DNA from: Bradyrhizobium forestalis
GTDB taxonomy: Bacteria > Pseudomonadota > Alphaproteobacteria > Rhizobiales > Xanthobacteraceae
Length of the DNA stretch: 64,000 bases
Reading direction: 5' to 3'
Assembly (NCBI RefSeq): GCF_002795245.1
Contig: NZ_PGVG01000018.1
Span: 81,902-145,901 of the forward strand
Shown: positions 53,706 to 62,441 of the stretch, in pieces
Position numbering within the stretch: the stretch's first letter is position 1
Layout: each line of letters opens with the position of its first letter
Notes under the pieces: model-generated
The model's database searches: none
What the model was told of the DNA's origin: nothing
The model's input: only the letters and a program-made list of their open reading frames with translations
Position numbers and translations under genes: made by a program

Positions 53706-55223
53706 CTAGTGCGATGTCGTCCTAGTCCTGTGTGTCACTCCGACACGGGCGAGCAAACCGTCGATCACCGGCCAGAACAGCAGCAGAAACGCCAGGGTCG
53801 TGATCGAACCGACCAGCCCGTTCGACCAGAACACCCCAAGGTTTCCGCCAGAACCAATCATCGACAGGCGAAAGGCATCCTCGGCGCGGTTGCCGAGCAC
53901 GAGCGCGAGGGTGAACGGGGCCAGCGGAATGCCGATCTTCTTGAAGACGTAGCCGACTATGCCGAAGCCGAGCATCAGCCAGATGTCAAACATCGCGTTC
54001 TGGATCGCGTAGGCGCCGATCGCGCAGGACACCACGATCATCGGCGCCACCGCCGCGAACGGCACGCGCAGGATCGAGGCGAAGATCGGCACCGTCGTCA
54101 ACACCAGCACCAGGCCGACGACGTTGCCGAGATACATCGAGGCGATCAGGCCCCAGACGAAGTCCTTGTGCTCGACGAACAGCAGCGGCCCCGGATTGAG
54201 CCCCCACACCATCAGGCCGCCGAGCAGGATCGCGGCGGTGCCCGAGCCGGGAATGCCGAGCGCCAGCATCGGCAGCAGCGCCGAGGTGCCGGAGGCGTGC
54301 GCCGCGGTCTCCGGCGCGAACACGCCCTCGATGCGGCCCTTGCCGAAACTCTCGGACTCCTTGGCGAAGCGTTTTGCCAGGTTGTAGCCCATGAACGACG
54401 CCGCGATCGCGCCGCCCGGGGTGATGCCGAGCCAGCAACCGATGAAGGAGGAGCGCAGCAGCGTCACCCAGTATTTCGGCAGGTCCTTCCAGACGCCGAG
54501 CACGACGCGGAGCGAGATGCCCGCCGCATGTCCGCGCAGCGCCAGCCGTTCCTCCATCGTCAGCAGGATCTCGCTGATGCCGAACAGGCCGATGACGGCG
54601 ACCAGGAAGTTGATGCCGCGGAGCAGCTCCGGCGAGCCGAAGGTCATGCGCAGATTGCCCGACACCGTGTCCATGCCGATGCCGGCGAGCAACAGGCCCA
54701 GCGACATCGAGATGACGGTCTTGTGCTTGGCTTCGCGCCCGAGGCCGACGAAGGAGCAGAAGGTGAGCAGATAGACCGCGAAGAACTCCGGCGGGCCGAA
54801 TTTCAGCGCAAAGGACGAGATCATCGGCGCGAGGAAGGTGATCAGGAGCACCGCGACCAGCGAGCCGATGAAGGAGGAGGTGAACGCCGCAGTCAGCGCC
54901 TCGGCCGCCCTGCCCTGCTGCGCCATCGGATAGCCGTCGAAGGTGGTCGCGACCGACCAGGCTTCGCCCGGGATGTTGAACAGGATCGAGGTGATGGCAC
55001 CGCCGAACAGCGCGCCCCAATAGATGCAGGACAGCATCACGATCGCCGAGGTCGGGTCCATCGTGAAGGTGAGCGGCAACAGGATCGCGACGCCATTGGG
55101 GCCGCCGAGCCCGGGCAGCACGCCGACGAAGATGCCGAGCACCAGCCCGACCATCATCAGCACGAGCGTCTTCCACGTCAGCAGGACGGCAAAGCCGTGG
55201 AGCAGGAGACCGAAAGCTTCCAT
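53706..55223 (-). CDS. tctA: Tripartite tricarboxylate transporter, large membrane subunit TctA
   Basis: 505 residues with about 12 hydrophobic segments. VGVLPGLGGPNGVAILLPLT near the N-terminus and LGIPGSGTAAILLGGL in the middle are the duplicated TctA motifs that form the substrate pathway. It is the third gene of a tctC-tctB-tctA operon on the minus strand, separated from tctB by 13 bases. TTT systems import di- and tricarboxylates and related organic acids with a high-affinity periplasmic receptor; the exact substrate is not determinable. Confidence 0.95.
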   Translation of the reverse strand: MEAFGLLLHGFAVLLTWKTLVLMMVGLVLGIFVGVLPGLGGPNGVAILLPLTFTMDPTSAIVMLSCIYWGALFGGAITSILFNIPGEAWSVATTFDGYPMAQQGRAAEALTAAFTSSFIGSLVAVLLITFLAPMISSFALKFGPPEFFAVYLLTFCSFVGLGREAKHKTVISMSLGLLLAGIGMDTVSGNLRMTFGSPELLRGINFLVAVIGLFGISEILLTMEERLALRGHAAGISLRVVLGVWKDLPKYWVTLLRSSFIGCWLGITPGGAIAASFMGYNLAKRFAKESESFGKGRIEGVFAPETAAHASGTSALLPMLALGIPGSGTAAILLGGLMVWGLNPGPLLFVEHKDFVWGLIASMYLGNVVGLVLVLTTVPIFASILRVPFAAVAPMIVVSCAIGAYAIQNAMFDIWLMLGFGIVGYVFKKIGIPLAPFTLALVLGNRAEDAFRLSMIGSGGNLGVFWSNGLVGSITTLAFLLLFWPVIDGLLARVGVTHRTRTTSH

Positions 55224-55236
55224 CGCGCGGGACCGC

Positions 55237-55779
55237 CTAGCGGCCGAGGGCCGCTTCGAGCGGCCCTTTCGGCATGATGACGTCGAAGGCGATGTCGAAT
55301 GTGACGAACATGATCGCCGTGAACACGAAAGCGGTGAGCAGCGACTTCCACAGCGCGATCCTGCCGACGAGGCGCATGAAGCCGGAGATCAAGAGAAAGC
55401 TCGCGACATAGAGGCCGAGGACCTGCGTCACCAGGCAGAACAGCAGCGTCGGCACGAACACCGCCATCACGCGGCGGCCTTGCGCGCGCGTGACGAAGGT
55501 CTCGCGCGCCGCGCGGTACGAGACGAGCGCCGCGATCAGGCCGTAGAGGCTGCCGCCGCCGAGGATGACCGACAGATAGAACGGGAAATAGCCGGGCTCG
55601 GGCCCGGTCGCATCCCAGGACGCGCCGGTGCGCCAATTGTCGTAGCCGAGCGTGATGGCGAGCGCGAGCAGCAGGAGGCAGACGACGATCTCGATCGTGC
55701 CGGAAGAGACGACGGAAGGCGAGTCGTCTTCGGGCGCGGTCGGATCCTCGACGACGATTTCGATATCGGTTTGGGACAT
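55237..55779 (-). CDS. tctB: Tripartite tricarboxylate transporter, small membrane subunit TctB
   Basis: 180 residues with four membrane helices after a charged, acidic cytoplasmic N-terminus (1-25). The topology and position between tctC and tctA identify TctB, which holds the complex together. ATG 55779 was preferred because 15 bases upstream an in-frame start would precede any binding site. The upstream 157 bases carry a palindromic repeat that separates it from tctC. Confidence 0.85.
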   Translation of the reverse strand: MSQTDIEIVVEDPTAPEDDSPSVVSSGTIEIVVCLLLLALAITLGYDNWRTGASWDATGPEPGYFPFYLSVILGGGSLYGLIAALVSYRAARETFVTRAQGRRVMAVFVPTLLFCLVTQVLGLYVASFLLISGFMRLVGRIALWKSLLTAFVFTAIMFVTFDIAFDVIMPKGPLEAALGR

Positions 55780-55805
55780 GCTCTGCCAAGTCAAATTGCG
55801 CTGTC

Positions 55806-55919
55806 ATCATCCGCGTAGGCGGATGATCCAGTACGCCGTGCAGAAGCCGTCTTTCGTCGAGCTCTGTGCAATACTGGATGCCCCGCCCCCCGTGCGCAAT
55901 TGCGCACTAGGCGGGGCAT
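55806..55919. repeat. Nested palindromic intergenic element between tctC and tctB
   Basis: The element contains ATCATCCGC/GCGGATGAT (55806-55814 and 55819-55827, loop GTAG) and ATGCCCCGCC/GGCGGGGCAT (55878-55887 and 55910-55919) enclosing the perfect palindrome GTGCGCAATTGCGCAC (55892-55907). TCCAGTA and TACTGGA near the middle are also mutually inverted. This mosaic of GC-rich palindromes is the form of common Bradyrhizobium intergenic repeats. It lies inside an operon, so it could modulate mRNA ends. Confidence 0.7.
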
Positions 55920-55936
55920 GACGCCGAGGGTTGTAA

Positions 55937-56911
55937 CTACTTCGCAACGAATCCGGCTTCCGTCATCAGCGACTTGTTCAGCGCATCGTCCTCCTCGAGA
56001 AACTGCACCATGTCCTTGCCGGTGAGGAAGATCGGCTTCAGCGCCTGCTTCTCCATGTAGTCCCTGTATTCCGCGGTCTGTGTCACCTTGTGGAACAGAT
56101 CGACGTAGAACGCCTGCTGCTCAGCCGTGACCTTGCCGGGCAGGAACATCGCGCGCAGCATCAGATACTGCACGTCGACGCCCTCCTCCTTGCAGGTGGG
56201 GATGTCGGCCCAGGACTGGGTGTCCGTCACCTTGCCGGTGTAGGAGATGCGCTCCTTGTCGAAGACGCAGAGCGGACGCACCTGGCCGGCGCGCCAGACT
56301 TCGAGATTCTCGGATGGGTTGTTGACGTTGGCCTCGGTGTGGTTGCCGACCAGCTGGGTCGCGGCCTCCCCGCCGGACTTGTAAGGCAGATAGGAGAATT
56401 TCGCGCCGGTCTTCTGCTCCAGGAACACCGTGAGCACGTGGTCCTCGCGCTTGGAGCCGGTGCCGCCCATCTTGAACGGCGAGCCCGCGGCCTTCGCGGC
56501 CGCGACGAAGTCCTTCACCGTCTTGGGGCCTGCGCTGTTGTCCCAGAGCACGAACTGGTCGAGCGCGACCACAGAGACCGGCGTCAGCTCACGCCAGTTG
56601 AACGGGATCTTCGCCGACAGCGGCAGCATGTAGATCAGCGAATAGGCGATCAGCACCTTGTTCGGATCGCCCTCGCTGGACTTCATGTACATCAGCGCTT
56701 CCGCGCCCGAGGCGCCGCCCTTGAGCGAGACGACCATCGGCGGCTTCATCAGATTGTTCTTCTGGATCGCGGCCTGCATCATCCGCGCCATCTGATCGGA
56801 GGCACCACCCGCGCCCGCCGCCACCACGATCTCGACGGGTTTCGACGGCTCCCAGCCCGCAAAAGCCGGCGTGCCGCAAAGCGCGGCCGCAAGCGCCATT
56901 GCGGCCTTCAT
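55937..56911 (-). CDS. tctC: Tripartite tricarboxylate transporter, periplasmic substrate-binding subunit TctC
   Basis: 324 residues. A signal peptide cut after AFA (about residue 18) precedes a Bug-family periplasmic binding fold (KPVEIVVAAGAGGASDQMAR and FSYLPYKSGGEA are typical). It is the first gene of the operon. ATG 56911 is favoured over GTG 56923 because GGGA is correctly spaced. The family binds diverse carboxylates. It is followed by the palindromic element and tctB. Confidence 0.9.
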   Translation of the reverse strand: MKAAMALAAALCGTPAFAGWEPSKPVEIVVAAGAGGASDQMARMMQAAIQKNNLMKPPMVVSLKGGASGAEALMYMKSSEGDPNKVLIAYSLIYMLPLSAKIPFNWRELTPVSVVALDQFVLWDNSAGPKTVKDFVAAAKAAGSPFKMGGTGSKREDHVLTVFLEQKTGAKFSYLPYKSGGEAATQLVGNHTEANVNNPSENLEVWRAGQVRPLCVFDKERISYTGKVTDTQSWADIPTCKEEGVDVQYLMLRAMFLPGKVTAEQQAFYVDLFHKVTQTAEYRDYMEKQALKPIFLTGKDMVQFLEEDDALNKSLMTEAGFVAK

Positions 56912-57062
56912 TCCATGTCCCACGTGCGTCTTCCCTATATTCTTGTTTGGATTGGAAATTCAGAGACGAATTCAGCGCCCATTGTGCTGGCGAATCCAGC
57001 CGAGTTCAAGCCATCCCACGTCATCCCCGTTATGACTTTGGAATGAGAATAGCGCGGCGCAC

Positions 57063-57092
57063 AAAAAGCGCGGGCCGGCTTGGAGCCCGCGC
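57063..57092 (-). terminator. Rho-independent terminator of the VCBS/RTX gene
   Basis: GCGCGGGC (57068-57075) pairs with GCCCGCGC (57085-57092), loop nine bases. On the minus strand the stem is followed by TTTTT (57063-57067). It lies 21 bases beyond the stop of the large RTX gene and would separate it from tctC. Confidence 0.85.
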
Positions 57093-57112
57093 CTCGGCTC
57101 GATGGCGAGGGC

Positions 57113-60100
57113 CTACACGACCAGTATGTCGTGCTGGTTGAGCAGCACGCCGTTCTGGACGCTGACCAATGCGACCGCCGCGCCTTGCGTCCCGTCGGCG
57201 CTGTAATAGAGCGTCTGGTTGCCGGTGTCGAAATGGAATTGGGAGGATCCCGAGAACACATCGTCGCCGGAGGCTTCGAACGTCACCTCCATCCCAGCCG
57301 TCAATCCGCCGCCGAAGCCGCTCGCCGACACCGCGATCCGGTCATGCTCGGTAGTGTTGTTGAAATCGCCGACCGTGCTCGGACCGGACGGCTGGAGGAA
57401 GGCGAAGGTGTCGTTGCCACCATCGCCGGTCATGGCATTACCAGTCGCGGTGGCGATCAGGACGTCGTCGCCGCCGCCCCCGCTCATCGTCTCGGTCCCA
57501 TTGGTTGCGATCAGGATGTCGTCGCCGCCGGTGCCGATCAGCGCGGTCGCGCCGGCCGCGTTGTTGACGATGGTCGCGGTCGCAATATTGGAGGAGGTCG
57601 TGGTGCCGTCGGAGCTCGTGTAGCTGAACGAGCCGCCGAGCGTCGCGTCATCGCTGAAGAAGGCATTGCCGAACGCGACGGCACTGCCGCCGGCGCTCGC
57701 CGTGATGCTTCCGAGCGACAGCTGATCGATGGTGTCGGGGTCGGTGTCGTTCAAGGCGAGGGCCCAGCTCGGGATCTCGACCGTTGCGTTGGCACCGACA
57801 TCGGTGACGACGGTCTCGCCGACCGCACTCGGCGCGTCATTGGTACCGATGATGGTGACGGTGACATCCTGCGTGGTCGAGCCGCCATTGTTGTCGGCAA
57901 TCGTCACCAGATAGTCCTGGGTGAGCGTCTGTCCCTGCGCCAGGAACTGGATGTCGGCATTGTCGACCGTGAAATGCCAGGCGACGCTTCCCGCGCCGCC
58001 GGTCTCGCTGACCGGATCGAGCGAGAACGTGCCGACATAACCACCGTCGCCCGGCACGAAGCTTGCGCTGTGCGTGTCTCCGGGGTCGACGTCGGAGAAC
58101 GACAGCGCGCCTTGCGTGGATTCGGTGGCAGGCCCCGTTGCCGGACTGACGTTGACGGAATCGAGGATCATGCCGGTGCCGTCGTCCTCATAGGCGAACT
58201 GCAGCAGCGTGGACGACAGCAAACCGTCGCCGAGCACGTCGAAGGAATAGTGGTTGACGCCGGACGGCACGTTGGCGAGCGACAGGATCGTCACCCCATC
58301 CCATGACACCGTGAACGGCGCGTTGACGCTTTCAGGGTCGCCGATGACGTCGAAGCTGACGAAATAGTGCTGCCCCGGCGTGGTCGCGATGGTCTGCGAC
58401 AGCGTTTCCGGGCTGCTGTTCGCGAGCAGCTCGACCGAATAATGGCCGAAGCTGCCGCCGAGCTCGAGCTGCGCGACACGGATGTGTCCGCCGCCGCTCA
58501 CCGTCCAATTGGCGAAATTGCCGGTTTCGAAATCGCCATTGAGGATCACTGGCGGACCGGCGTCCTCGGTGACCGATCCGCTGAGATTGGCCGCCGTGAC
58601 AAGCGGATTGTCGTTGGCGCCGGCGATGTCGAAGGTCAGCGTGGTGGAGGCCTGATGGCCCTGGCCGTCATCGACCGTGAAGGTGAACTGGTCGGTGACG
58701 CTGTCGCCGGCGAGAAGCGCGTCCACCGAGGAATCCGCGACATAGCCGTAGGAGCCATCGGCGTTGAGCACCAGCGTTCCATGCGCACCGGCCACCGCAT
58801 TGCCGACATTGGCGGCGCTGCCGTTGACCTCGGTCACGGTCCGCGGCGTGCTCGAATCCACCGGCTGCGTGATGTCAAAGATGGCGCCGGTCGCGATTGG
58901 CGTGCCGGCATCCGGGCCCGCGGTATCGGACGCCGCGATCGTCAGCGGTGTCAGGACGAGCGGATCGGCCGCGCCATCGATCGTGACGGTGACGGTCTGG
59001 GCCGAGCTGGTGAAGCCGTCCCAGACGTTGACGGCATATTGCACCGTCAGCGTCTCGCCGAGGCTCAAGAAATCGAGATCGGCATCGGCGATGCTGAAAG
59101 TCCAGTCGACGCTGCCGGAGCCGTTGCCCGTGGAATCGTGCAGCACCGTGGCGAGCGCCGATTGCAGGTCCACCAGCGTCTGCGCCGGGACGGCAAAAGC
59201 ATTGGCCGACCATATTGCGGAGTCCAGCACCACGCTGACCGAATGCGTGTCCGACAGATCGACGTCGTTGAAGCTCAGCGTGCCCGTCGGCACCGGGCTC
59301 GTCGTGTCGGGCGACGGCGATCCGGTCACGCCCGGCTGCTCGGACAGCGAGGCGGATCCCGGTCCGCTCGTGATCACCGGCGCGTCGTTGGCGCCGGTGA
59401 CGACGACGGAGACGGTCTGCGTCGCGCTGGTCGAGCCGTCCGCGACCGAGACGTCGTAGGTCACCGTCAGCGTCTCGCCAGCGGCGAGATAGTCGAGATC
59501 CTGATCGGGGATTGCAAAGTCCCAGTCGATGCTGCCGCTACCGGTGCCGGTGGAATCGTGCAGCGTCGTCGTCAGTGCCGCAGCGAGACTGGCCTGTGTC
59601 GAGGCCGGCGGCGTCGGTCCTGAGGCGGAGTTCAGCGTCGCTGTCACCATGTGCGTGTCGCTGGTGTCCTCATCGGTGAAGACAAGCGTGCCGGCCGGGG
59701 TCGTCGGCGTCGTGTCGAGGACCGGGGAGCCGGTGGTGGCGTCCTGCTCGGCCACGGTGGAGGATTGTGCATCACTCGTGATCACGACGGGCTCATTGAC
59801 ACCGAGGATGGTGATGGTGACGTCCTGGGTCGTGGCGGCCCCGGAGGGATCGGTGACGGTGACGTGATAGACGAGCTTGAGCGTCTCACCGCCGGTGAGG
59901 AAATTGGCCGAGGAATTTGGAAACGCGAAATTCCAATCGACCTCGCCGATCAGATGGCCGGTCGAATCCTGGAGCGAGGTGCCGAATGCGGCGAGCAATT
60001 GCGCATTCGTCAGGGGTATCGAACCGCCGCCCGAACGACTCGCGGTGACCGTCGTCGAGACAGTGTGCGCGTCGGCAAGATCGATGTCGGTGAAGACCAG

Positions 60101-61021
60101 GCTGTCATGCGCGGTGAGATTGCCGCCGGGGTCGACATTCTGATCCTCGACGAGAGCGGCCGATTCCGGGCACGACAGGAACAGCGGCCTGTCGTTGGTG
60201 CCGACCACCGTCACGGTCACCGTTTGAGCGGAGACTCCGCCGGCATGATCGTCGAGCTGCACGGTGTAGGTGATGTCGAGATGCTGGCCAGCGGCCAGAT
60301 AATCGAAGGCGAGATCGGGCGCGGAGAAGGTGGTGTTGATGGTGCCGGTCGAGGAGCCGGAGGCCTTGACGACGTTATCGACGTGGAAGAACGACATCAG
60401 CTCGGCATTGCCGAACGGCCCCGGCAACAGGCCTGCGGTGGCGCCGGAGGCCGATACACCGATCACGGTCGCGGTGTGCCCGGTGTTGGCGAGGTCGTCG
60501 TCGGTGAAATTGAGCGCGACGTGAACCGTATCGGGCGACAGCGACAGCGTCTGGTTGGTCTGCTCGGTGACGGTTGCCGCCGTCGTCATGTTGATGACGG
60601 GCTTGTCGTCGGTCCCTGTGACGGTGATCTTGACCGTCTGGACGGCGAAGCCGCCGTGATTGTCGAGCACCGTGATGTCGTAGGTCAGGACCAGCGTCTG
60701 GTTCTTGGCGAGGAAATCGAAATCCTCGTCCACGTCGCTAAAACTCCATTTGAGCTGGCCCGAGCCGTTTGCATCGCTCAGGATCTGCGATTGCATCGCG
60801 GCCTGGAAATGCGCCAGCGAGGCCGCCGGAACGGTCGTTCCGCCTGACACGACCACGGAATGCAGCGTCGCCGATGTCGTATGGGTATCGGTCCTGTCGC
60901 TGTCCCTGAAGCTCATCGTCCCGGACATCGTATGCAGCGTGGTTGAATCGTTGAGGTTGGCAAATTCTGTGAAGCTGCCCGTCGCGGATGACGAGGTGAA
61001 AACCGGCGTGTGGTTGGTCAT
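57113..61021 (-). CDS. Large VCBS/cadherin-like and RTX surface protein
   Basis: 1302 residues. Seven VCBS-type repeats are marked by endings such as VTVTGTDDKP, VTVVGTNDRP, VVVTGANDAP and VTIIGTNDAP; they cover about 1-1150 and are interrupted near 870-1010 by an adhesin-like jelly-roll segment (NGDFETGNFANWTVSGG). The C-terminal 145 residues (from 1158) contain RTX motifs GTGGDDIL, SGGGGDDVL and GDGGNDTF and then a likely secretion signal. Proteins of this plan are calcium-dependent biofilm adhesins exported by type I systems. AGGGA precedes ATG 61021. No exporter is in the window. Confidence 0.9.
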   Translation of the reverse strand: MTNHTPVFTSSSATGSFTEFANLNDSTTLHTMSGTMSFRDSDRTDTHTTSATLHSVVVSGGTTVPAASLAHFQAAMQSQILSDANGSGQLKWSFSDVDEDFDFLAKNQTLVLTYDITVLDNHGGFAVQTVKITVTGTDDKPVINMTTAATVTEQTNQTLSLSPDTVHVALNFTDDDLANTGHTATVIGVSASGATAGLLPGPFGNAELMSFFHVDNVVKASGSSTGTINTTFSAPDLAFDYLAAGQHLDITYTVQLDDHAGGVSAQTVTVTVVGTNDRPLFLSCPESAALVEDQNVDPGGNLTAHDSLVFTDIDLADAHTVSTTVTASRSGGGSIPLTNAQLLAAFGTSLQDSTGHLIGEVDWNFAFPNSSANFLTGGETLKLVYHVTVTDPSGAATTQDVTITILGVNEPVVITSDAQSSTVAEQDATTGSPVLDTTPTTPAGTLVFTDEDTSDTHMVTATLNSASGPTPPASTQASLAAALTTTLHDSTGTGSGSIDWDFAIPDQDLDYLAAGETLTVTYDVSVADGSTSATQTVSVVVTGANDAPVITSGPGSASLSEQPGVTGSPSPDTTSPVPTGTLSFNDVDLSDTHSVSVVLDSAIWSANAFAVPAQTLVDLQSALATVLHDSTGNGSGSVDWTFSIADADLDFLSLGETLTVQYAVNVWDGFTSSAQTVTVTIDGAADPLVLTPLTIAASDTAGPDAGTPIATGAIFDITQPVDSSTPRTVTEVNGSAANVGNAVAGAHGTLVLNADGSYGYVADSSVDALLAGDSVTDQFTFTVDDGQGHQASTTLTFDIAGANDNPLVTAANLSGSVTEDAGPPVILNGDFETGNFANWTVSGGGHIRVAQLELGGSFGHYSVELLANSSPETLSQTIATTPGQHYFVSFDVIGDPESVNAPFTVSWDGVTILSLANVPSGVNHYSFDVLGDGLLSSTLLQFAYEDDGTGMILDSVNVSPATGPATESTQGALSFSDVDPGDTHSASFVPGDGGYVGTFSLDPVSETGGAGSVAWHFTVDNADIQFLAQGQTLTQDYLVTIADNNGGSTTQDVTVTIIGTNDAPSAVGETVVTDVGANATVEIPSWALALNDTDPDTIDQLSLGSITASAGGSAVAFGNAFFSDDATLGGSFSYTSSDGTTTSSNIATATIVNNAAGATALIGTGGDDILIATNGTETMSGGGGDDVLIATATGNAMTGDGGNDTFAFLQPSGPSTVGDFNNTTEHDRIAVSASGFGGGLTAGMEVTFEASGDDVFSGSSQFHFDTGNQTLYYSADGTQGAAVALVSVQNGVLLNQHDILVV

Positions 61022-61597
61022 GGAAAATCCCTGCCTGCGTTGCCATGAAGGCGCCGCCGCACGAAGACGCGGCGACGTGACTAATCGGTCTGAGAAATCA
61101 GACAAGACTCAACGGCTTTGACTCAAAGGCCTTGGTTTAAGGGTCTTGCTTCAGGAGCTTGGGCTTGTTCGCGAGGTCGGGCCTGGCGTCGGGATGGTCA
61201 GCAGCAATGAAATTCTGGCGCGGCTCGCGTGGTCGAAATTACGTCGGTACTTCTACAGTTCGATTTCAGTTCAATGACGTCCGGTTGCAGTACGGTCGGC
61301 CGGAACGCTTCTCACAATCAGCGTCGCTCAACCGACTGAGCCCCAACCCAACGGCCGGACCATCGCCTCAAAGAAACGAGGCGGTGGAATGCAACCTCTG
61401 CGATCTTAGGCCGAGGCTCGCCGCGCCGTCAACGTAAACGCGTGGACCGCGCACGTTCACAATCACGGTTCCGAATGGCGGAACCGTCTGAGATGCCTGT
61501 GACAATTTTGATTTACGCGGTGGTCACGGCGATGGATGTCGGCAATTACTTTGGCTCCGCACGCCGCGCCTGTGGCGCAAAAAGCCGAGGGCACGCG
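61022..61597. other. Long intergenic region upstream of the VCBS/RTX gene
   Basis: 576 bases without a credible gene. Nearest the RTX start are a leader hairpin (CGCCGC 61055-61060 with GCGGCG 61069-61074) and the inverted repeat at 61088-61103. Around 61107-61170 there is an irregular run of related short words (CTTTG, CCTTGG, TCTTGC, GCTTGG). The region probably holds the promoter of the large adhesin gene, but no clear consensus is present. Confidence 0.45.
61088..61103. promoter_or_regulatory. Perfect inverted repeat in the VCBS/RTX gene leader region
   Basis: GTCTGA-GAAA-TCAGAC, six-base arms with a four-base spacer, 67 bases upstream of the RTX start. On the plus strand the loop would be a GAAA tetraloop; on the coding (minus) strand it is TTTC. 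It could be an operator or a 5' leader hairpin. Confidence 0.3.
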
Positions 61598-62395
61598 CTA
61601 CCTGCCCTTCCACACGGGCGCCCGCTTGTTGAGGAAGGCGTCCATGCCTTCGCGGAAATCTTCGCTCATATAGGCCTTGAGGATCAGGTCCTCGCCTTCC
61701 TCGCGCGACAGCGTGCGGCGGATGCGGCGCACCGCTTCCTTGGTCGCTTCCAGCGTCAGCGGCGCGTGGCTGGCGACGAGCTTCGCGGTCTCGTCGGCGC
61801 GGCGCTGCAGCGTCTCGACGTCGGGCACGACCTCGTTGAGCAGGCCGAGGGCGAGCGCTTCCTGCGCCTCGACGAGGCGCGCCCTAAAGATCAGATCCTT
61901 GGTGCGGGCGGGTCCGACCAGCGCGACGACGCGGCTGATGTTCGACATCGACAGGCAGTTGCCGAGCGTGCGCGCGATCGGAAAGCCCATCCGCGTCGTC
62001 TCGGTGCCGATGCGAAGATCGCAGCAGGCCGCAATGCCGGCGCCGCCGCCGGTGCAGGCGCCGGCGATGGCCGCGATCACGGGCACGCGGCACTGCTCGA
62101 GCGTGCCGAGCACGCGGTCGATCCGCGCCTCGTAGTCGAGCGCGTCCTGCGCGGTCTTGAAGGCGCGAAATTGCGAGATGTCCGTGCCGGAGGCGAACGC
62201 CTTGTCACCGGCGCCGGTCAGGATCAGCGCCTTGATCGAGCGATCGGCGTTGATCTCCAGGCAGATCTCTGCCATGCGGTCATACATGGCGAAGGTCATC
62301 GCGTTGCGCGCCTGCGGGCGGTTGAAGGTGATCCGCGCGATGCCGTCCTGGACGGAGTAGAGCAGGTCTTCGTTGGCGGTCGCAGGTAGGTTCAT
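61598..62395 (-). CDS. Enoyl-CoA hydratase/isomerase-family (crotonase-fold) protein without hydratase glutamates
   Basis: 265 residues. The crotonase CoA pocket AFASGTDISQF (67-77) and AGACTGGGAGIAACCDL (111-127) are intact, so an acyl-CoA substrate is likely. Aligning with rat enoyl-CoA hydratase, Glu144 corresponds to Gly120 and Glu164 to Ile140, so the two catalytic glutamates are both missing. It may therefore be an isomerase, a hydrolase or a decarboxylase rather than a hydratase. The gene follows the aminotransferase by 46 bases on the same strand, suggesting an operon. Confidence 0.8.
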   Translation of the reverse strand: MNLPATANEDLLYSVQDGIARITFNRPQARNAMTFAMYDRMAEICLEINADRSIKALILTGAGDKAFASGTDISQFRAFKTAQDALDYEARIDRVLGTLEQCRVPVIAAIAGACTGGGAGIAACCDLRIGTETTRMGFPIARTLGNCLSMSNISRVVALVGPARTKDLIFRARLVEAQEALALGLLNEVVPDVETLQRRADETAKLVASHAPLTLEATKEAVRRIRRTLSREEGEDLILKAYMSEDFREGMDAFLNKRAPVWKGR

Positions 62396-62441
62396 CGCGC
62401 GCTCACTTTCTTCACTACAGTTCAATTCGGTCAGGCCGCCC

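Noticed and set aside
53709..55277. 522-residue plus-strand open frame
   Set aside because: Antisense to tctA and tctB. Composition is extreme (Arg, Glu, His, Gln) with no motif, typical of shadow frames in high-GC DNA.
58367..60847. Two long plus-strand frames over the VCBS/RTX gene
   Set aside because: They mirror the repeat structure of the real minus-strand gene and lack any recognisable domain or ribosome site.
61442..62389. 315-residue plus-strand frame
   Set aside because: Antisense to the crotonase-like gene; no supporting motif or start context.
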